Positions 17,261 through 25,964 of a stretch of 46,168 nucleotides of DNA are shown here, in pieces (position 1 is the first letter of the stretch; each line of letters begins with the position of its first letter). Source of the stretch: a virus; IMG/VR virus record IMGVR_UViG_3300032275_000006, positions 1-46,168 of that record. One strand, given 5' to 3'. The notes beneath the pieces were generated by a model. It was given only the letters and a program-made list of their open reading frames with translations, had not been told where the DNA came from and ran no database searches. The translations under genes and the position numbers were made by a program.

Positions 17261-18106
17261 ATGGAATTTTTAATAGGTTTTAATCCAGGGTCATACCCTG
17301 TAGAAATGAGTGGTGGTCAAACTGTTTTAAGAGAATTGGCGAAACAATTATTAATATTAGGACAAACTGTTTATGTAGTATCACCACAATTTAACGTAAA
17401 TGGAACTAAGTTAATTTTACCTCACGAAATATCAAAATTAGATTCAGATAATTTAATCACAATATATCCTGAAGTTACTTTTGGAAATCCATATAATTCA
17501 AAACACGTTGTAAGATGGATACTTTATCATACAAGACCTGAAATTGAGTCTACGTGGGGTACAAACGATGTTTATTTTTATTTTAATAATTTATTTGTTA
17601 GTAAAGAAAATAAAGACAAAAAAATATTAAATTGTTTTGATTTTAAATTAAATTTATTCTACGATAAAAAATTAAATAGAGAAGGTTATTGCCATATTAA
17701 TAGAAATCACGTACGAGACAGTTTAGATTCAACATTAAAATTAAAATACAATTCAGAAGATTTATTTTATGGTCACATGACAATTGGATGGGAATGGTTA
17801 GTAAATAAATTAAACACTAAAAAATATTTCATTACATATAATGTGGCGACATATTATTCCGTAATTGCGTCAATGTGTGGTTGTATCTCAATAATTTTAT
17901 ATGACGGAATTAAAGAAGATAATCTCAAAGAAAAAGTAATAAGCCACAAATACGGTATTGCCTACGGGTTTGAAGAAGTCGAGGAATCAATATCAAATAG
18001 GGAATTATTAAAACCTTACTTAGAGGAAGTAACAAAAGAGTCAATTGAAACAATTAAGAATTTTATTTTGTATTGGGAGTCAGAATTAAAAAAGAATATA
18101 AAATGA
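17261..18106 (+). CDS. Probable glycosyltransferase (GT-B-like)
   Basis: This 281-residue protein begins with a GT-B-like N-lobe, MEFLIGFNPGSYPVEMSGGQ, with the Gly-rich loop SGGQTVLRELAKQLLILGQ and strand VYVVSP. Later features are LYHTRPEIESTWG and a C-lobe segment TYNVATYYSVIASMCGCISIIL, which is in the place of the donor-binding motif of GT4 enzymes. It is shorter than a typical 350-400 residue enzyme. Family assignment is moderate. It starts one base after the acyltransferase stop and ends in an ATGA overlap with the methyltransferase, so it is in the same operon. Confidence 0.6.
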   Translation: MEFLIGFNPGSYPVEMSGGQTVLRELAKQLLILGQTVYVVSPQFNVNGTKLILPHEISKLDSDNLITIYPEVTFGNPYNSKHVVRWILYHTRPEIESTWGTNDVYFYFNNLFVSKENKDKKILNCFDFKLNLFYDKKLNREGYCHINRNHVRDSLDSTLKLKYNSEDLFYGHMTIGWEWLVNKLNTKKYFITYNVATYYSVIASMCGCISIILYDGIKEDNLKEKVISHKYGIAYGFEEVEESISNRELLKPYLEEVTKESIETIKNFILYWESELKKNIK

Positions 18107-18768
18107 AAATAAATAGTATCACAATTGATTCAACAAATTCAATAACGGATTTGTGTAAATTAGGTTCTAAATACCCCACCGATAAATCACCATACGCAAC
18201 TGAAAATTATAACACACCAAACGGTAGTGGTCATAGACATCCGTACACTTCTGTTTATAATTTTTTATTTTCATCATTAAGATATCAAAAAATTAAATTA
18301 GCGGAAATTGGAATTCTAGACAATATGTCTATGGTTTGTTGGAGAGAGTATTTTCCAAATGCCGAGTTATTTGGTTTTGAATATAATTCAAAGTACCTAC
18401 AATTAGGTATAGATGCTGGATTACATAACACAACATATGATTTTATAAATATACACCTTGAGAAATCAATTGAAGAATGTTTATCTACTCACGGAAAATT
18501 TGATATTATTATGGATGATAGTACTCACGTTTTTGAAGACCAAATTAGATTTTGTAATATTGCGTATAAATATTTAAATGAGGGTGGTATGTTAATAATT
18601 GAAGACATTTTCAGAAATGAAAGTGAAGAAAAATATAAAGAAGGGTTAAGTAAGATTAGTAAATATTTCTCAACTATGACTTTTGTTCTAACAGAACATG
18701 AATTACTTTATTCACCGGGATGGGATAACGATAAAATTTTAATTTTATTTAGAAACAATATATTATAA
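18103..18768 (+). CDS. Class I SAM-dependent methyltransferase
   Basis: From the ATG that overlaps the previous stop (ATGA) the protein has 221 residues. An in-frame ATG at 18073 lies deep in the previous gene and is less likely. The motifs are those of a Rossmann-fold methyltransferase: LAEIGI (66-71, SAM loop), ELFGFEYN (88-95, acidic residue after the second strand), FDIIMDDSTH (133-142) and GGMLIIEDI (161-169). The opening KLGSKYPTDKSPYATENYN is typical of small sugar or natural-product O-methyltransferases of the mycinamicin/macrocin type, where the DDSTH residues bind metal. It probably methylates a sugar of the same glycan. Confidence 0.8.
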   Translation: MKINSITIDSTNSITDLCKLGSKYPTDKSPYATENYNTPNGSGHRHPYTSVYNFLFSSLRYQKIKLAEIGILDNMSMVCWREYFPNAELFGFEYNSKYLQLGIDAGLHNTTYDFINIHLEKSIEECLSTHGKFDIIMDDSTHVFEDQIRFCNIAYKYLNEGGMLIIEDIFRNESEEKYKEGLSKISKYFSTMTFVLTEHELLYSPGWDNDKILILFRNNIL

Positions 18769-18770
18769 CT

Positions 18771-19328
18771 ATGTATTTGAATATAATAACCCCGTGTATC
18801 AGACCTGAAAATCTACATCAAATATCAAAAAGCATAAACATTCCAAAAGAAAACTATAGATGGATTGTTGTTTTTGATTCATTAACTTTACCTGATAAAA
18901 GTTATATACCCGATAATTGTGAATATTATCTACACAAAGACCCAAATAGTAAAGTAGGGAATGGACAACGAAACTTTGCTTTAGATTTAATAAAAATGGG
19001 TTACATTTACTTTAACGATGATGATACGACATTACACCCCGAATTATGGGATAATATTAAAGATTGTGACGAAGACTTCATAAGTTTTAAACAATCATTA
19101 TTTAATAATAAAATAAGATTGGAAGGAAACATAATTAAAGTTCATAATATTGATAGTCATAATTTTTTAGTTTCTAAAAAATTAGTTGGAAATATCCGGT
19201 GGAGATTAGAAGTTTACGAAGCGGATGGTTTTTTTGCTATTGACTGTCATGTAAAGGCAACAACAAAAAAATACATAAATAAAGTTTTATCAATATATAA
19301 CCGATTAAGATACCCAATAACAATTTAA
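18771..19328 (+). CDS. Small GT-A glycosyltransferase-like protein
   Basis: This 185-residue protein looks like a compact GT-A domain: MYLNIITPCIRPENLHQI (GT2-type first strand), YRWIVVFDS (29-37), GNGQRNFALDLIKMGYIYF and the DXD motif FNDDDT (Asp83-85) that would hold the metal and the nucleotide sugar. It is shorter than most GT2 enzymes and lacks the usual C-terminal helices. It starts two bases after the methyltransferase stop and is the last glycan gene before phoH. The acceptor is unknown. Confidence 0.75.
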   Translation: MYLNIITPCIRPENLHQISKSINIPKENYRWIVVFDSLTLPDKSYIPDNCEYYLHKDPNSKVGNGQRNFALDLIKMGYIYFNDDDTTLHPELWDNIKDCDEDFISFKQSLFNNKIRLEGNIIKVHNIDSHNFLVSKKLVGNIRWRLEVYEADGFFAIDCHVKATTKKYINKVLSIYNRLRYPITI

Positions 19329-19330
19329 CT

Positions 19331-20068
19331 ATGGCTGAACAACGAAAAAGAAAACCAACAATAACCCCCACTCCGGAGACAACCAATAAACCGGTGAGTA
19401 AAAAAGACTTAATTAGTCAGATTATTAAAAGAAAAACTAAAGAAAAGTTTTTAAGCGTAAATCAAAAAAAGTATTATGACATTTTAACTAATAGTCAAAT
19501 TACTATTTGTTCAGGACCTGCTGGTGTTGGTAAAAGTTATATTGCCATGAAAGCTGCGGTGGACTTATTGTCAGACCCAACAACACCTTATGAAAAAATT
19601 ATTATCGTAAGACCTGCGGTTGAAGCAGAAGAAAAATTAGGGTCACTTCCTGGCAATGTTGAAGAAAAATTAGACCCTTATATTTTCCCATCGTATTATT
19701 TATTAAATAAAATTATTGGTAAAGAAGCTAGAGAAAAATTAAAAGAAATTGAGGCAATTGAAGTTTTTGCGTTAGCGTACATGAGAGGTATGAATATTGA
19801 CAATTCAATTCTATTGTTTGAGGAGGCTCAGAACTCAACTCCAAGTCAAATGAAATTACTATTGACAAGAATTGGGTTTAATTCTAAGTTCTTCCTTTCA
19901 GGTGACTTAGAACAATTTGACCGACATAAAGACAAAACTCAAACAGGTTTATGGGACGCACTACAAAAGTTTCAAAATTTAGATGACATCGGAACATTTG
20001 AATTCAACCACGAAGATGTTGTTAGAAATCCTTTAATAAGTAAAATCTTAAAAAGATACGAAAACTAA
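19331..20068 (+). CDS. phoH: PhoH-like P-loop ATPase
   Basis: This 245-residue protein has a basic N-terminal tail of about 40 residues, then a PhoH ATPase core: SVNQKKYYDILTNSQI, Walker A GPAGVGKS (62-69), IIIVRPAVEAEEKLGSLPG (90-108), Walker B ILLFEEAQN (160-168) and FFLSGDLEQFDR. PhoH-like proteins are very common in phages, often placed in a phosphate-stress group, and are probably RNA- or DNA-linked ATPases or helicases; the phage role is not settled. It is the last gene before a strong terminator and two bases downstream of the last island glycosyltransferase. Confidence 0.93.
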   Translation: MAEQRKRKPTITPTPETTNKPVSKKDLISQIIKRKTKEKFLSVNQKKYYDILTNSQITICSGPAGVGKSYIAMKAAVDLLSDPTTPYEKIIIVRPAVEAEEKLGSLPGNVEEKLDPYIFPSYYLLNKIIGKEAREKLKEIEAIEVFALAYMRGMNIDNSILLFEEAQNSTPSQMKLLLTRIGFNSKFFLSGDLEQFDRHKDKTQTGLWDALQKFQNLDDIGTFEFNHEDVVRNPLISKILKRYEN

Positions 20069-20078
20069 AATTATTATT

Positions 20079-20126
20079 AACCCAATAAGTATAAATTTAA
20101 TTTAATTTACTTATTGGGTTTTTTAC
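20079..20126 (+). terminator. Strong rho-independent terminator after phoH
   Basis: AACCCAATAAGTA (20079-20091) pairs perfectly over 13 bases with TACTTATTGGGTT (20108-20120), with a 16-base loop and a following T tract. It closes the 11494-20068 unit. Confidence 0.88.
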
Positions 20127-20136
20127 ATATTTTTTT

Positions 20137-20739
20137 ATGTATATGAGAATAGGTATAGAAATTAATGGAGTTCTACGAAACACATTGGATAAAATAGAAC
20201 AAACCTATCAAAAATATATGATAGATAAAACGGACGGTCTTGAAGATGAGGATTCCTTTAAATATGAGATAAATCTTCCCGTAACAAGTTTGGGCCTTAG
20301 AAGTCATTTCACCTTTCAATCTGATGATGAATTATTCGCATTTCTGTATGAAGAATTCCCAATGGAAGTATTTGGTCATTCACAGTCATCAGAGTATTCA
20401 ACATTTAACGATTTAAATGAAATATATGTTAAGTTAAGGGACAATCACGATTTATTAATTGTTTCCGATGAAATAGGTAAATCAAAACCAGCCTCATTAT
20501 TCTTCCTATCAAAATTTGGTTGTTTAGTGGAAAAAGTAAAATTTTATAGTAATTCAACAATTAACTCCATGTGGAATGAAATTGATGTTTTACTTACGGC
20601 AAATCCTGCATTATTATTAGACCATCCATCAGATAAGATATTAATTAAATATAAAACAATTTATAATAATAATGTTAAGTCGGAACACACAATAAACACA
20701 ATCAAAGAATTAAAAGATAAATTAAAAACTATTTTATAA
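20137..20739 (+). CDS. HAD-fold-like protein with altered nucleophile motif
   Basis: This 200-residue protein opens MYMRIGIEINGVLRNTLDKIEQTYQ. HAD phosphatases have a DxDGT/V motif here; in this protein it reads ExNGV, so the nucleophile Asp is absent. Later segments fit the fold: LLIVSDEIGKSKPASLFFLSKFG (motif II Ser and a Lys) and DVLLTANPALLLDHPSDKILIKY (near motif III/IV). It may have become a binding protein rather than a phosphatase. The start may be the ATG at 20137 or the one two codons later (20143). It is the first gene after the phoH terminator, and its final A is the first base of the next start. Confidence 0.5.
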   Translation: MYMRIGIEINGVLRNTLDKIEQTYQKYMIDKTDGLEDEDSFKYEINLPVTSLGLRSHFTFQSDDELFAFLYEEFPMEVFGHSQSSEYSTFNDLNEIYVKLRDNHDLLIVSDEIGKSKPASLFFLSKFGCLVEKVKFYSNSTINSMWNEIDVLLTANPALLLDHPSDKILIKYKTIYNNNVKSEHTINTIKELKDKLKTIL

Positions 20740-21014
20740 TGTTAAAAATATTAGGAGAACATTACTATTTGGATTTAGACAAGATTGACGAATACATTCA
20801 AATAAATCAAGATTCATTATCGTCTTCTGGCGAAACTGAGAGTACACAAATTAATATAGTAAAATACGAAACAATTAAACTAATGTTAGAAGTGATTATG
20901 GATGTCACAGATGAAATTGATGAAACCTTAGCAGGTAAAGGTTCAGAAATATCAATACCATTTAAATTAGCGTTTAACACACTTTTAAATAAAAAATTAC
21001 TAAACAAATACTAA
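20739..21014 (+). CDS. Small phage protein, unknown function
   Basis: This 91-residue acidic, mostly helical protein (MLKILGEHYYLDLDKIDEYI) overlaps the preceding stop by one base (TAATG). It has a Ser/Thr-rich middle (SLSSSGETEST), then a helix (YETIKLMLEVIMDVTDEIDETL) and a C-terminal helix (FKLAFNTLLNKKLLNKY). There is no signal peptide or membrane span. No family is recognised. Coupling to the HAD-like gene suggests a shared role. Confidence 0.6.
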   Translation: MLKILGEHYYLDLDKIDEYIQINQDSLSSSGETESTQINIVKYETIKLMLEVIMDVTDEIDETLAGKGSEISIPFKLAFNTLLNKKLLNKY

Positions 21015-21018
21015 TACC

Positions 21019-22083
21019 ATGAATAAAGAACAAATTTCAAAATTAGAACAGTCAATCCAAAACATGAAAGATAAGAAATCAAGAATCTATCTTTTAGTTC
21101 AGGATACTAAGGGTAACGCCAAATCATCAATTGCTTACATCTATAATTTAGGGATGTCATTATTAAATGAAGGGTATAACCCAATCATTTTACATGAGAA
21201 ACCTGACTACACTGGCGTATCAGGATGGTTAGGGGAATCATACATGACATCATTACCCCATAAATCAATCGAAGGTGAAAACTTAGAAGTTTCACCTGAA
21301 GACTTTATTGTTATTCCTGAATTATACGGATTTGTGATGAGTCAAATTTCTAAATTACCTTGTGGTAAAATTGTACTATGTCAAGCTTATGACCACGTAT
21401 TGGAAACCTTGCAACCAGGACAATCTTGGTCACAATTAGGTTTTTACAAATGTATTACCACATCAGAATCTCAAATGGAGTTTTTAGAAAATTTAATGAA
21501 AGGTATTTCTTATGATATTTTAAGACCGTTTATTTCAGAATCATTCACCAAACAAACATTACCCCCAAAACCAATCATTGCGGTTCATTCAAGAGAACAA
21601 AGAGATTCCGTTAATTTAATTAAATCTTTCTATATAAAATTCCCACAATATAGATGGGTTACTTTTAGAGATATGAGAGGTTTATCTGAAGAAGAATTTG
21701 CTAAAGCATTAAAAGAAAGTTTCTTATCTGTATGGATTGATGACAAAAGTGCTTATGGTACATTCCCATTAGAGTCAATGACTTGTGGAGTTCCTGTTTT
21801 AGGTTTAACACCAAACTTACAACCCCCTTGGATGTCAGAGAATAATGGTATTTGGATTAACAATAAAAATCAAATGGTAGATTTCGTTGCGGACTTCCTA
21901 CAAAATTGGTTAGAGGACAATGTTAACCCTAATTTATATGAGGAAATGATTAAAACTGTTGAGAATTTATCAACAAAAAAAGAATTCGATGAGGTTTCTG
22001 TAAAGTTATTTAACAATTACGTTAACACAAGACTTACTTCATTTGAAGAACAATTAACTAAACTAGAAATTATTGAAGAATAA
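21019..22083 (+). CDS. GT-B glycosyltransferase-like protein
   Basis: This 354-residue protein has an N-lobe with IYLLVQDTKGNAKSSIAYIY and GYNPIILHEKPDY, a linker near residue 180 (YDILRPFISESF), and a C-lobe with KPIIAVHSREQRDSVNLIKSF. The donor-site motif SAYGTFPLESMTCGVPVLGL holds the Glu and Gly-Val-Pro typical of GT4 enzymes. It probably transfers a sugar from a nucleotide donor; the target is unknown. It is separated from the island at 11494-19328 by the terminator and the HAD-like gene but is followed directly by a GT2-like gene, so sugar transfer remains a theme just before the late sigma gene. Confidence 0.75.
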   Translation: MNKEQISKLEQSIQNMKDKKSRIYLLVQDTKGNAKSSIAYIYNLGMSLLNEGYNPIILHEKPDYTGVSGWLGESYMTSLPHKSIEGENLEVSPEDFIVIPELYGFVMSQISKLPCGKIVLCQAYDHVLETLQPGQSWSQLGFYKCITTSESQMEFLENLMKGISYDILRPFISESFTKQTLPPKPIIAVHSREQRDSVNLIKSFYIKFPQYRWVTFRDMRGLSEEEFAKALKESFLSVWIDDKSAYGTFPLESMTCGVPVLGLTPNLQPPWMSENNGIWINNKNQMVDFVADFLQNWLEDNVNPNLYEEMIKTVENLSTKKEFDEVSVKLFNNYVNTRLTSFEEQLTKLEIIEE

Positions 22084-22084
22084 T

Positions 22085-22897
22085 ATGGAAAACACACAAA
22101 AATTTGACGTATCGGTTATTTTACCAATTAAGTCAGGAAAAGCAAACGGATTTACTGAATACTTTGAAAAATGTATTGAGTCATTAAAAAATCAAAAAGT
22201 TGGTATCAATGAATTAATTATTGTTCACACTAACGAAACATATATTGTTGATTATATCAATCAATTTGATTTCGGTACTTTAAACGTTATTAAAGTTGAG
22301 TGGACAAAAGATGCAAACTACGCATCACAAATAAATTACGGTGTAAGGTCCGCAAAATCTAAATGGGTTTCTCTATTCGAGTTTGATGATGAGTATTCAA
22401 GCATTTGGTTCAAAAACGTTGAGGTTTACTCTAATGCGTATTCAGATGTTGACGCTTTCTTACCTATTGTTGTTGATACAGACCAAACAGGTAAATTTGC
22501 TGGATTTACTAATGAAGCAACATTTGCAGCAAACTTCACACCTGAAATGGGTATTTTAACTAATGAAACTTTATTAGAATATCAAAATTTTCAAATTTCT
22601 GGTATGGTAATTAAAACATCATCGTTTATTGATTTTGGTTTAATTAAATCCTCATTTAAATTAACATTTGGTTACGAATTCTTCTTAAGAATGACACATA
22701 ATTCAGTTAAATTTATGTCAATACCTAAGATTGGTTATAAACACACTAACCTGAGAGATGGTTCTATTTTTTGGAATTATAAAAATGGCGACGATAGATT
22801 AACAGAAGACGAAGTGAGATTTTGGATTGACTCTGCCAAAAAAGAATACTTTTTTATTAATGACAGAGCCATAAAGTATGAACCACAAACAGTTTAA
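22085..22897 (+). CDS. GT2-family glycosyltransferase
   Basis: The protein has 270 residues from the ATG one base after the preceding stop. An alternative ATG at 22073 overlaps that gene. It has the GT-A layout: FDVSVILPIKSGKANGF (first strand), CIESLKNQKVGINELIIVH, SAKSKWVSLFEFDDEYSSIW with the metal-binding DXD in FEFDDEY, and a C-terminal part with GYEFFLRMTHNSVKFMSIPK before the usual His/Arg-rich end (YKHTNLRDGS). It probably acts with the GT-B protein encoded just upstream. Its final A is the first base of the sigma factor start, so the three genes are cotranscribed. Confidence 0.82.
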   Translation: MENTQKFDVSVILPIKSGKANGFTEYFEKCIESLKNQKVGINELIIVHTNETYIVDYINQFDFGTLNVIKVEWTKDANYASQINYGVRSAKSKWVSLFEFDDEYSSIWFKNVEVYSNAYSDVDAFLPIVVDTDQTGKFAGFTNEATFAANFTPEMGILTNETLLEYQNFQISGMVIKTSSFIDFGLIKSSFKLTFGYEFFLRMTHNSVKFMSIPKIGYKHTNLRDGSIFWNYKNGDDRLTEDEVRFWIDSAKKEYFFINDRAIKYEPQTV

Positions 22898-23646
22898 TGA
22901 CAGAAATTATTAATTTAACAGGAGATACAAATGTTGAGTTAAAGAAGAAAGGTAGAAAACCTAAACAATTAAATTATTTTGATGTTCCAGAAGAGTTGGC
23001 CGTTGTTAGATTTTTAGAAGCAACAACTTACGAAGAAAGAAATAAAATTTATAACGATTTTTTAAAAAAACCTTTAGATAAGATGATATCTTCAATAATA
23101 CGAAGATACAAATTATATAGAAAAGACATGGACTTTACGGATATACATGTAGACACTCACTCATTCTTAATGACAAAAATTGAAAAGTTTAAACCCTCTA
23201 GGGAGAAAAAAGCTTATTCATATTTTGGTACAATCTGTAAGAACTATCTTATGGGGCAAATCATTAAGGACCAAAAAGAAACTAACCGAAAAATATCATA
23301 TGAGGATATTTCCACAAGTTTGGAAAATAACCCCAACTTTTCGTACAGTATTGAAAAAGAAGGTATTGACTCAGAAAAAGTAATCAAAAACTTTTTACTT
23401 GAGTTAGACAATTTTTTAAAAAATGAAAATTTATCGGATAATGAAGTCAAATTAGGGTATGCCTTACATGACCTTTTTGAGAACTATGAATCTATTTTTA
23501 TTGGTAATGATAATAATAAATTTAATAAAAATATAATACTACTTTCATTAAGGGAAATGACAAATTTGTCAACCAAAGAAATTAGGGGGTCAATGAAGAA
23601 ATACAAATCGATGTATTATACTTTAGTGCAAAATATGGTTAAATAA
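22897..23646 (+). CDS. T4 gp55-like late sigma factor
   Basis: This 249-residue protein resembles a reduced sigma-70 region 2. Residues 59-122 read PLDKMISSIIRRYKLYRKDM, then a helix leading to KIEKFKPSREKKAYSYFGTICKNYLMGQIIKDQKE. The last part corresponds to the [30 protein letters not shown] stretch of T4 gp55. gp55 binds host RNA polymerase core and recognises only a TATAAATA box, with no -35 contact. The many TATTTATA/TATAAATA elements in this window fit a factor of that kind. The protein is longer than gp55 (185 residues), with extra sequence at both ends. Its final A of the upstream stop is shared with its start. I am fairly sure of the class, not of the exact promoter it reads. Confidence 0.8.
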   Translation: MTEIINLTGDTNVELKKKGRKPKQLNYFDVPEELAVVRFLEATTYEERNKIYNDFLKKPLDKMISSIIRRYKLYRKDMDFTDIHVDTHSFLMTKIEKFKPSREKKAYSYFGTICKNYLMGQIIKDQKETNRKISYEDISTSLENNPNFSYSIEKEGIDSEKVIKNFLLELDNFLKNENLSDNEVKLGYALHDLFENYESIFIGNDNNKFNKNIILLSLREMTNLSTKEIRGSMKKYKSMYYTLVQNMVK

Positions 23647-23660
23647 AATTTTATAGTTAA

Positions 23661-23668
23661 TATTTATT
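23661..23668 (+). promoter_or_regulatory. TATTTATT element close to start codon
   Basis: TATTTATT ends only three bases before the ATG at 23672. This is so close that a promoter reading would give a nearly leaderless mRNA, so it may instead help translation start in a phage without Shine-Dalgarno sites. Confidence 0.3.
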
Positions 23669-23671
23669 GTA

Positions 23672-24049
23672 ATGGGAAGACCTCAAAAAAAAGAAATTAA
23701 TTTAACTAAGGAGTCAATGTTATCTTTGATGCAAGAAATTTATAATGAACTTGTTGAGCAAAGAAACACGGCTATTAGAATACAAAATAAAATGTTGACA
23801 ATGATGAAAGAACCTGAGGATATGACTCTAATAGGTCCTGTTATTGAAAAACAACAAAAAATTATTAACGACTGTGTTGAAAAAAAATTAACATTATCTA
23901 AACTACAATCTACTATGTGGGAAAAGTCTAACTCCGCAGGAAGTGGTGGTTTCTCAATTACTGATTTAGGTGTGGATGATGATTTATTAGAAAATTTAAT
24001 ACAAAAAGATGCATCTAAACCTGATGGGTCTTACAAAATGAAAAACTAA
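23672..24049 (+). CDS. Small helical phage protein, unknown function
   Basis: This 125-residue protein opens with a basic segment (MGRPQKKEINLTKESMLSLM), then long helices (QEIYNELVEQRNTAIRIQNKMLTMM; VIEKQQKIINDCVEKKLTLSKLQSTMW) and a Gly/Ser-rich acidic tail. It looks like a helical-bundle or coiled-coil adaptor. It follows the sigma factor by 25 bases and precedes baseplate-type genes. I considered a small terminase subunit but saw no motif that supports it. Confidence 0.6.
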   Translation: MGRPQKKEINLTKESMLSLMQEIYNELVEQRNTAIRIQNKMLTMMKEPEDMTLIGPVIEKQQKIINDCVEKKLTLSKLQSTMWEKSNSAGSGGFSITDLGVDDDLLENLIQKDASKPDGSYKMKN

Positions 24050-24054
24050 CTAAA

Positions 24055-25962
24055 ATGGGCTCATTAGATTTAGGGGTTGATTATAAATCCGCACAAAAAA
24101 AGATTTCGGCAACAACCTCATACAAGGATTTAAAATCTCAATATGACACCACCTCTAAAACTGCCGGAGAGTCTTTTGATACCGCAAAACAAAACGTTAC
24201 AAAATCTTTAGATAAAGTTAAAGAACAAAATAAAAGATTTCAAAGGGAAATCAAAAATCAATTTGAACAATTATTAGATATTAATAACCTTACTGGCGGT
24301 AAAGGTGCGAGCACAATTAGTTACGTTAAAAAAACCTTAATTAGAACTATTAAGAATATTGAACCTCAAATCATCGAAATTCTTCAGGAAGAAGCAATAA
24401 ACGCTGTTGGATGTGACCAACAACAAACATATGCCGCACAGGTAATCTATGTCAAAGTAAGTTCAATAGATTTAATCAATCTATTAAAGAAAGTACCTGC
24501 AAGTAAAGATGGAAAAGTCTTATACGAAAAAAACCCAATTGCAATACAACTTTATCCATTCTCAATGAATAAAGAATTATATGAAAGAATACAAAGTGGT
24601 AACCCTTATTCAACCGATAATGGAGCACAATATATTGGTCAATCAGGACAAGCATTATTTGATATTCAATACGTTACTATAAACGCTTTAGGTGAGACAG
24701 GACATTGGTTTAAGGTAACTCTTGCAAATAGAATAGGTAGTATTAATAAGGTTGGTACTTTTTTAGCGGATTATTATAGAACAATTAAGGTTGTTGAGTT
24801 TACAAATATTATGGCAAATATTATGGAGTCATTAAGCGGGGCGATATCTATTAGTGCTAATGTTGGTGTTGCTCAAGCCGAAGATACTAGTAAATTTATG
24901 ATGATAATCCAAAGGGTTTTAGGTTTATGTTTTGACAATAAAAAAGAAATTGATGTTAGTGGTATTGCAAAATTGGCGGAATTAGACGATATTGATGAGT
25001 CATTTTTTGAATTCACAGATATTGATTTACGTAATATAGACCAAAGAGTTACTAACATTAAAAATGGTGTGGTTGAATTTGAAGATTGTGGTAATGTTAA
25101 ATTACCGGTTAATTATGATGATATTCTAAATGATTTAGGTACATTAAATTTTATTGAGGATAAGGACTTAGTTGATGCTGCGGATGCGTTAACTCAAACG
25201 TTAATTAATAATCCCGAATGGCAAGGATTTGCTATTCAGGGTAATATTAAAGCCGCGGTAGATTTAAACTTCCTTAAATTAATTGTTCAAGGAATTGCCG
25301 CCGCTCTACTATCTCCAAAAATATTATTACCAATATTTGTAATGTTAAAGTCAATAGGTCAAACATTTGTTGATGGTGTTAATTCATTTGTTGATTTTAT
25401 GAAAACCTTTAAAAAGTTTTTTATAAATTTAATATCAAAAATTGGAGCGTTATTTGTTAAAGAACTTTTTTATCTAATTAAAAAAGATATTTTAAATTTA
25501 ATACAATCAGTAATCCAAGACGTTGCCAGAGAAAAATTAGATAAACGAATTATTATAATTTTAAAATTAATTCAACTTATCATAATTGTTGCTCAGTTTA
25601 TTTCAGATTGGCGTAAATGTAAAAGTGTTATTGATGAAATTCTGTGGTTGTTAAAAATTGCGGGAACAGGTTGGGGTGGTGATATACCATTACCACTATT
25701 GTTTGCCTCCCAATTTGCGGGTGGGTATTCTGAAACTCGAGCATTTATTGGGGCTATTGAGGAAATGCAAAAACTTGGTATTCCAACAGGACCAATGCCT
25801 GACGGAAGTCCTAATTTAGATGTTTTAAAAATGTTAGGACAGATGAAAGCTATGGCTTCGGAAGAGGCGGAAAATGGTAAGGTACAAATTGCGGTAGGGG
25901 CATTAACAATGACCCCAGCAGGTCTGACAGTTCCTGCGAGTTCTTTTGGTAAAAAAATGTAA
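24055..25962 (+). CDS. Probable baseplate/virion protein with hydrophobic helical region
   Basis: This 635-residue protein has a charged coiled-coil-like N-terminus (about 10-110), a central beta-containing part (about 120-260), and an unusually hydrophobic helical segment (about 400-545) with LIVQGIAAALLSPKILLPIF and IIIILKLIQLIIIVAQFISDW. It ends in a Gly/Pro/Ala-rich tail with GWGGDIPLPLLFASQFAGGY. Hydrophobic helices in a virion protein suggest membrane interaction during DNA entry, or packing inside the tail. I recognise no T4 counterpart. It lies directly before a small coiled protein and a gp5-like hub gene, so a baseplate or ejected-protein role is likely but unproven. Confidence 0.55.
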   Translation: MGSLDLGVDYKSAQKKISATTSYKDLKSQYDTTSKTAGESFDTAKQNVTKSLDKVKEQNKRFQREIKNQFEQLLDINNLTGGKGASTISYVKKTLIRTIKNIEPQIIEILQEEAINAVGCDQQQTYAAQVIYVKVSSIDLINLLKKVPASKDGKVLYEKNPIAIQLYPFSMNKELYERIQSGNPYSTDNGAQYIGQSGQALFDIQYVTINALGETGHWFKVTLANRIGSINKVGTFLADYYRTIKVVEFTNIMANIMESLSGAISISANVGVAQAEDTSKFMMIIQRVLGLCFDNKKEIDVSGIAKLAELDDIDESFFEFTDIDLRNIDQRVTNIKNGVVEFEDCGNVKLPVNYDDILNDLGTLNFIEDKDLVDAADALTQTLINNPEWQGFAIQGNIKAAVDLNFLKLIVQGIAAALLSPKILLPIFVMLKSIGQTFVDGVNSFVDFMKTFKKFFINLISKIGALFVKELFYLIKKDILNLIQSVIQDVAREKLDKRIIIILKLIQLIIIVAQFISDWRKCKSVIDEILWLLKIAGTGWGGDIPLPLLFASQFAGGYSETRAFIGAIEEMQKLGIPTGPMPDGSPNLDVLKMLGQMKAMASEEAENGKVQIAVGALTMTPAGLTVPASSFGKKM

Positions 25963-25964
25963 TT

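Noticed and set aside
18073-18102. Longer start for the methyltransferase
   Set aside because: The ATGA overlap at 18103 is a usual coupled start, and the ten extra residues lie inside the previous gene.
23672-24049. Small terminase subunit
   Set aside because: The helical composition alone is weak evidence, and the gene is far from the terminase; left as unknown.
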